DNA from: Polaromonas sp. JS666
GTDB taxonomy: Bacteria > Pseudomonadota > Gammaproteobacteria > Burkholderiales > Burkholderiaceae_C
Direction of reading: 5' to 3'
Assembly (NCBI RefSeq): GCF_900103405.1
Contig: NZ_FNHX01000015.1
Location: 1 to 64,000, forward strand
DNA: 64,000 bases
A program made the position numbers and the translations under genes. Positions within the stretch are counted from its first letter, which is position 1. The number at the start of each line of letters is the position of its first letter. The notes below the pieces were generated by a model. The model was not told the DNA's origin and ran no database searches. It saw only the letters and a program-made list of their open reading frames with translations. Below, piece after piece: positions 62,946 through 64,000 of the stretch.

Positions 62946-63723
62946 GGGCCACCTCCCCATGTTCCTCGCCATGGCCCAGGTAGACCGCCTTGACCTGCGG
63001 GTCGGCCGCGATCTGCTCGGGCGTGCCTTCGGTCAGCAGCGTGCCGTTGACCAGCACCGTCATGGTGGTGGCGAAGCTGAACACCAGGTCCATGTCGTGT
63101 TCGATCAGCAGCACCGAAACATCGGCGGGCAGCGCGGCCACGGTCAGCAGCAGCTCCTCGCGCTCGCCGGCCGGCACGCCCGCCACGGGTTCGTCCAGCA
63201 GCAGCACGCGCGGCTCGCAGGCCAGCGCCACGGCGATCTCCAGCAGGCGGCGTTTGCCGTAGGCCAGCACGCGGGTCGGCTGGTCCATCACCTCCGTCAG
63301 GTGAAACTGTTCCAGCAACTGCTCGCAGCGCTCGGCCACGGCCCGGTTGCGGCCCAGCGCCTGCCACCATTTCGCGCCCAGGCCCACTTGCTGCGACACG
63401 GTGAGGGCCAGCGTCTGCAGCGGCGTGAGCGAGTCGAACAGCTGGTTGATCTGGAAGGTGCGCACCATGCCGCGCTTGACGCGCTGGTGCGGCGCCAGCC
63501 GCGTGATGTCTTCGCCTTCGAGGAAGATGCGGCCTTCGGTGGGTTGCAGCACGCCCGTCAGCAGGTTGACCAGCGTGGTCTTGCCCGCGCCGTTGGGGCC
63601 GATCAGCGCATGGCGCGCGCCGCGCCGCAGGTTCAGGCTCACATTATTGGTCGCGGCGATGCCGCCGAAGCGCATCACCAGGCCTTGCGCGGACAGCACC
63701 GCGTCCTGGACCGGCGCGCTCAT
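62938..63723 (-). CDS. livG: Branched-chain amino acid ABC transporter ATP-binding protein LivG
   Basis: The 261-residue ATPase has Walker A GPNGAGKTTL, YGKRRLLEIAVALACEP near the signature position (where LSGGQ-like consensus is relaxed to LAYGKRRLLE, usual for LivG), and Walker B VLLLDEPVAGVP. The LivG-type FQINQLFDSLTPLQTL block follows Walker A. It overlaps livM by 4 bp and livF by 8 bp. Confidence 0.93.
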   Translation of the reverse strand: MSAPVQDAVLSAQGLVMRFGGIAATNNVSLNLRRGARHALIGPNGAGKTTLVNLLTGVLQPTEGRIFLEGEDITRLAPHQRVKRGMVRTFQINQLFDSLTPLQTLALTVSQQVGLGAKWWQALGRNRAVAERCEQLLEQFHLTEVMDQPTRVLAYGKRRLLEIAVALACEPRVLLLDEPVAGVPAGEREELLLTVAALPADVSVLLIEHDMDLVFSFATTMTVLVNGTLLTEGTPEQIAADPQVKAVYLGHGEEHGEVAHG

Positions 63724-64000
63724 GGCCGGCCCCCGCGCCGCGGCAGCCAGGTCCAGGGCCGGACCAGGCGCTCGCGGCCCACCAGCACCAGCACCACCAG
63801 GAAAAGGCCTATCCAGAAGGTCCAGTATTGCGGCGTGATGGACGAAAGCGCGTCCTGCATCAGCTTGAACACAATCGCCCCGGCCACGCCGCCATAGAGC
63901 CAGCCCACGCCGCCCACCACCAGGATCAGCAGCACGTCGGCCGAGCGGTGGAATTCAAACAAATCCAGCGAGGCAAAACCGGTGGTCTGCGTCAGCAGCG
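63720..64000 (-). CDS. livM: Branched-chain amino acid ABC transporter permease LivM, partial
   Basis: Only the C-terminal part is in the window; the frame is open to the right edge with no stop (last visible TGFASLDLFEFHRSADVLL). The segments ILVVGGVGWLYGGVAGAIVF and WTFWIGLFLVVLVLVG are membrane helices and match the end of LivM-type permeases. It overlaps livG by 4 bp. The 5' end, start codon and livH lie outside the window. Confidence 0.85.
   Translation of the reverse strand, partial: LLTQTTGFASLDLFEFHRSADVLLILVVGGVGWLYGGVAGAIVFKLMQDALSSITPQYWTFWIGLFLVVLVLVGRERLVRPWTWLPRRGGRP

Overview
The window looks like chromosomal DNA from a high-GC betaproteobacterium of the order Burkholderiales, most likely family Comamonadaceae (Polaromonas/Rhodoferax-like). 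This is an inference. It rests on the replication-origin gene order, a DUF3297 gene next to gyrB, the metX-metW pair behind a SAM-II-type riboswitch, and intergenic repeats of a style I associate with this family. The replication origin lies inside the window. dnaA, dnaN, gyrB and a DUF3297 gene run leftward, and rpmH, rnpA, yidD, yidC and mnmE run rightward. DnaA boxes flank dnaA, and the dnaA-dnaN gap carries an AT-rich tract, a TAG-trio run and a G-rich spacer.

Layout. 0-6.5 kb is accessory: a palindrome and a composite repeat, a myo-inositol oxygenase, a secreted alpha/beta hydrolase, a Fic protein, two small proteins, a visibly AT-richer patch (small membrane protein plus a PUA/EVE-like HNH nuclease) and a DEDDh exonuclease. 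6.6-17.1 kb is the origin region. 17.3-25.4 kb holds a cyclic-nucleotide-binding protein, an unknown protein, apt, a CPA2 K+/H+ antiporter, the Kdo/LPS genes kdsD-kdsC-lptC, a short-chain dehydrogenase and a glycine-rich RNA-binding protein. 26-31 kb has an ECF sigma/zinc anti-sigma pair, a GNAT, a BAAT-like acyl-CoA thioesterase, an ammonium transporter, and a yybP-ykoY (Mn2+) riboswitch in front of a TMEM165/GDT1-type Mn exporter. 31-33 kb is SAM-II riboswitch, terminator, metX and metW. 33.2-37.6 kb is a chromate-resistance operon: chrB, chrA, a superoxide dismutase-rhodanese fusion and an ATP-grasp-like Cj0069-family gene. 37.6-41.8 kb has a SulP transporter, hydroxypyruvate isomerase, alkB and a second 2OG-Fe(II) oxygenase. 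41.9-45.1 kb is a copper module (cueR, copA, copZ) with two divergent MerR-type promoters. 45.2-52.3 kb has psd, a DUF72 gene, a 271-bp structured mobile repeat, an M20 peptidase, a lipase-like hydrolase, a yidB-like gene, an MFS transporter and rsmE. 52.3-58.3 kb is envelope biogenesis: amgK divergent from lptD-surA-rsmA. 58.4-64 kb has a barnase/barstar pair, maeB and livF-livG-livM, the last cut by the window edge.

How the genes work together. Origin firing, the replisome clamp, gyrase, RNase P, membrane insertion and tRNA modification sit around oriC. Outer-membrane construction is represented by kdsD, kdsC, lptC, lptD, surA and psd, and peptidoglycan recycling by amgK. Metal and oxyanion stress is handled by the chr operon, the copper module and the Mn-riboswitch exporter. 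No tRNA, rRNA, CRISPR array or intact insertion sequence was seen. The strongest unusual signals are the nested-palindrome element at 47011-47281, the SOD-rhodanese fusion with a substituted gateway tyrosine, the EVE/HNH patch, and the regulatory RNAs and promoters that can be read directly from the sequence.
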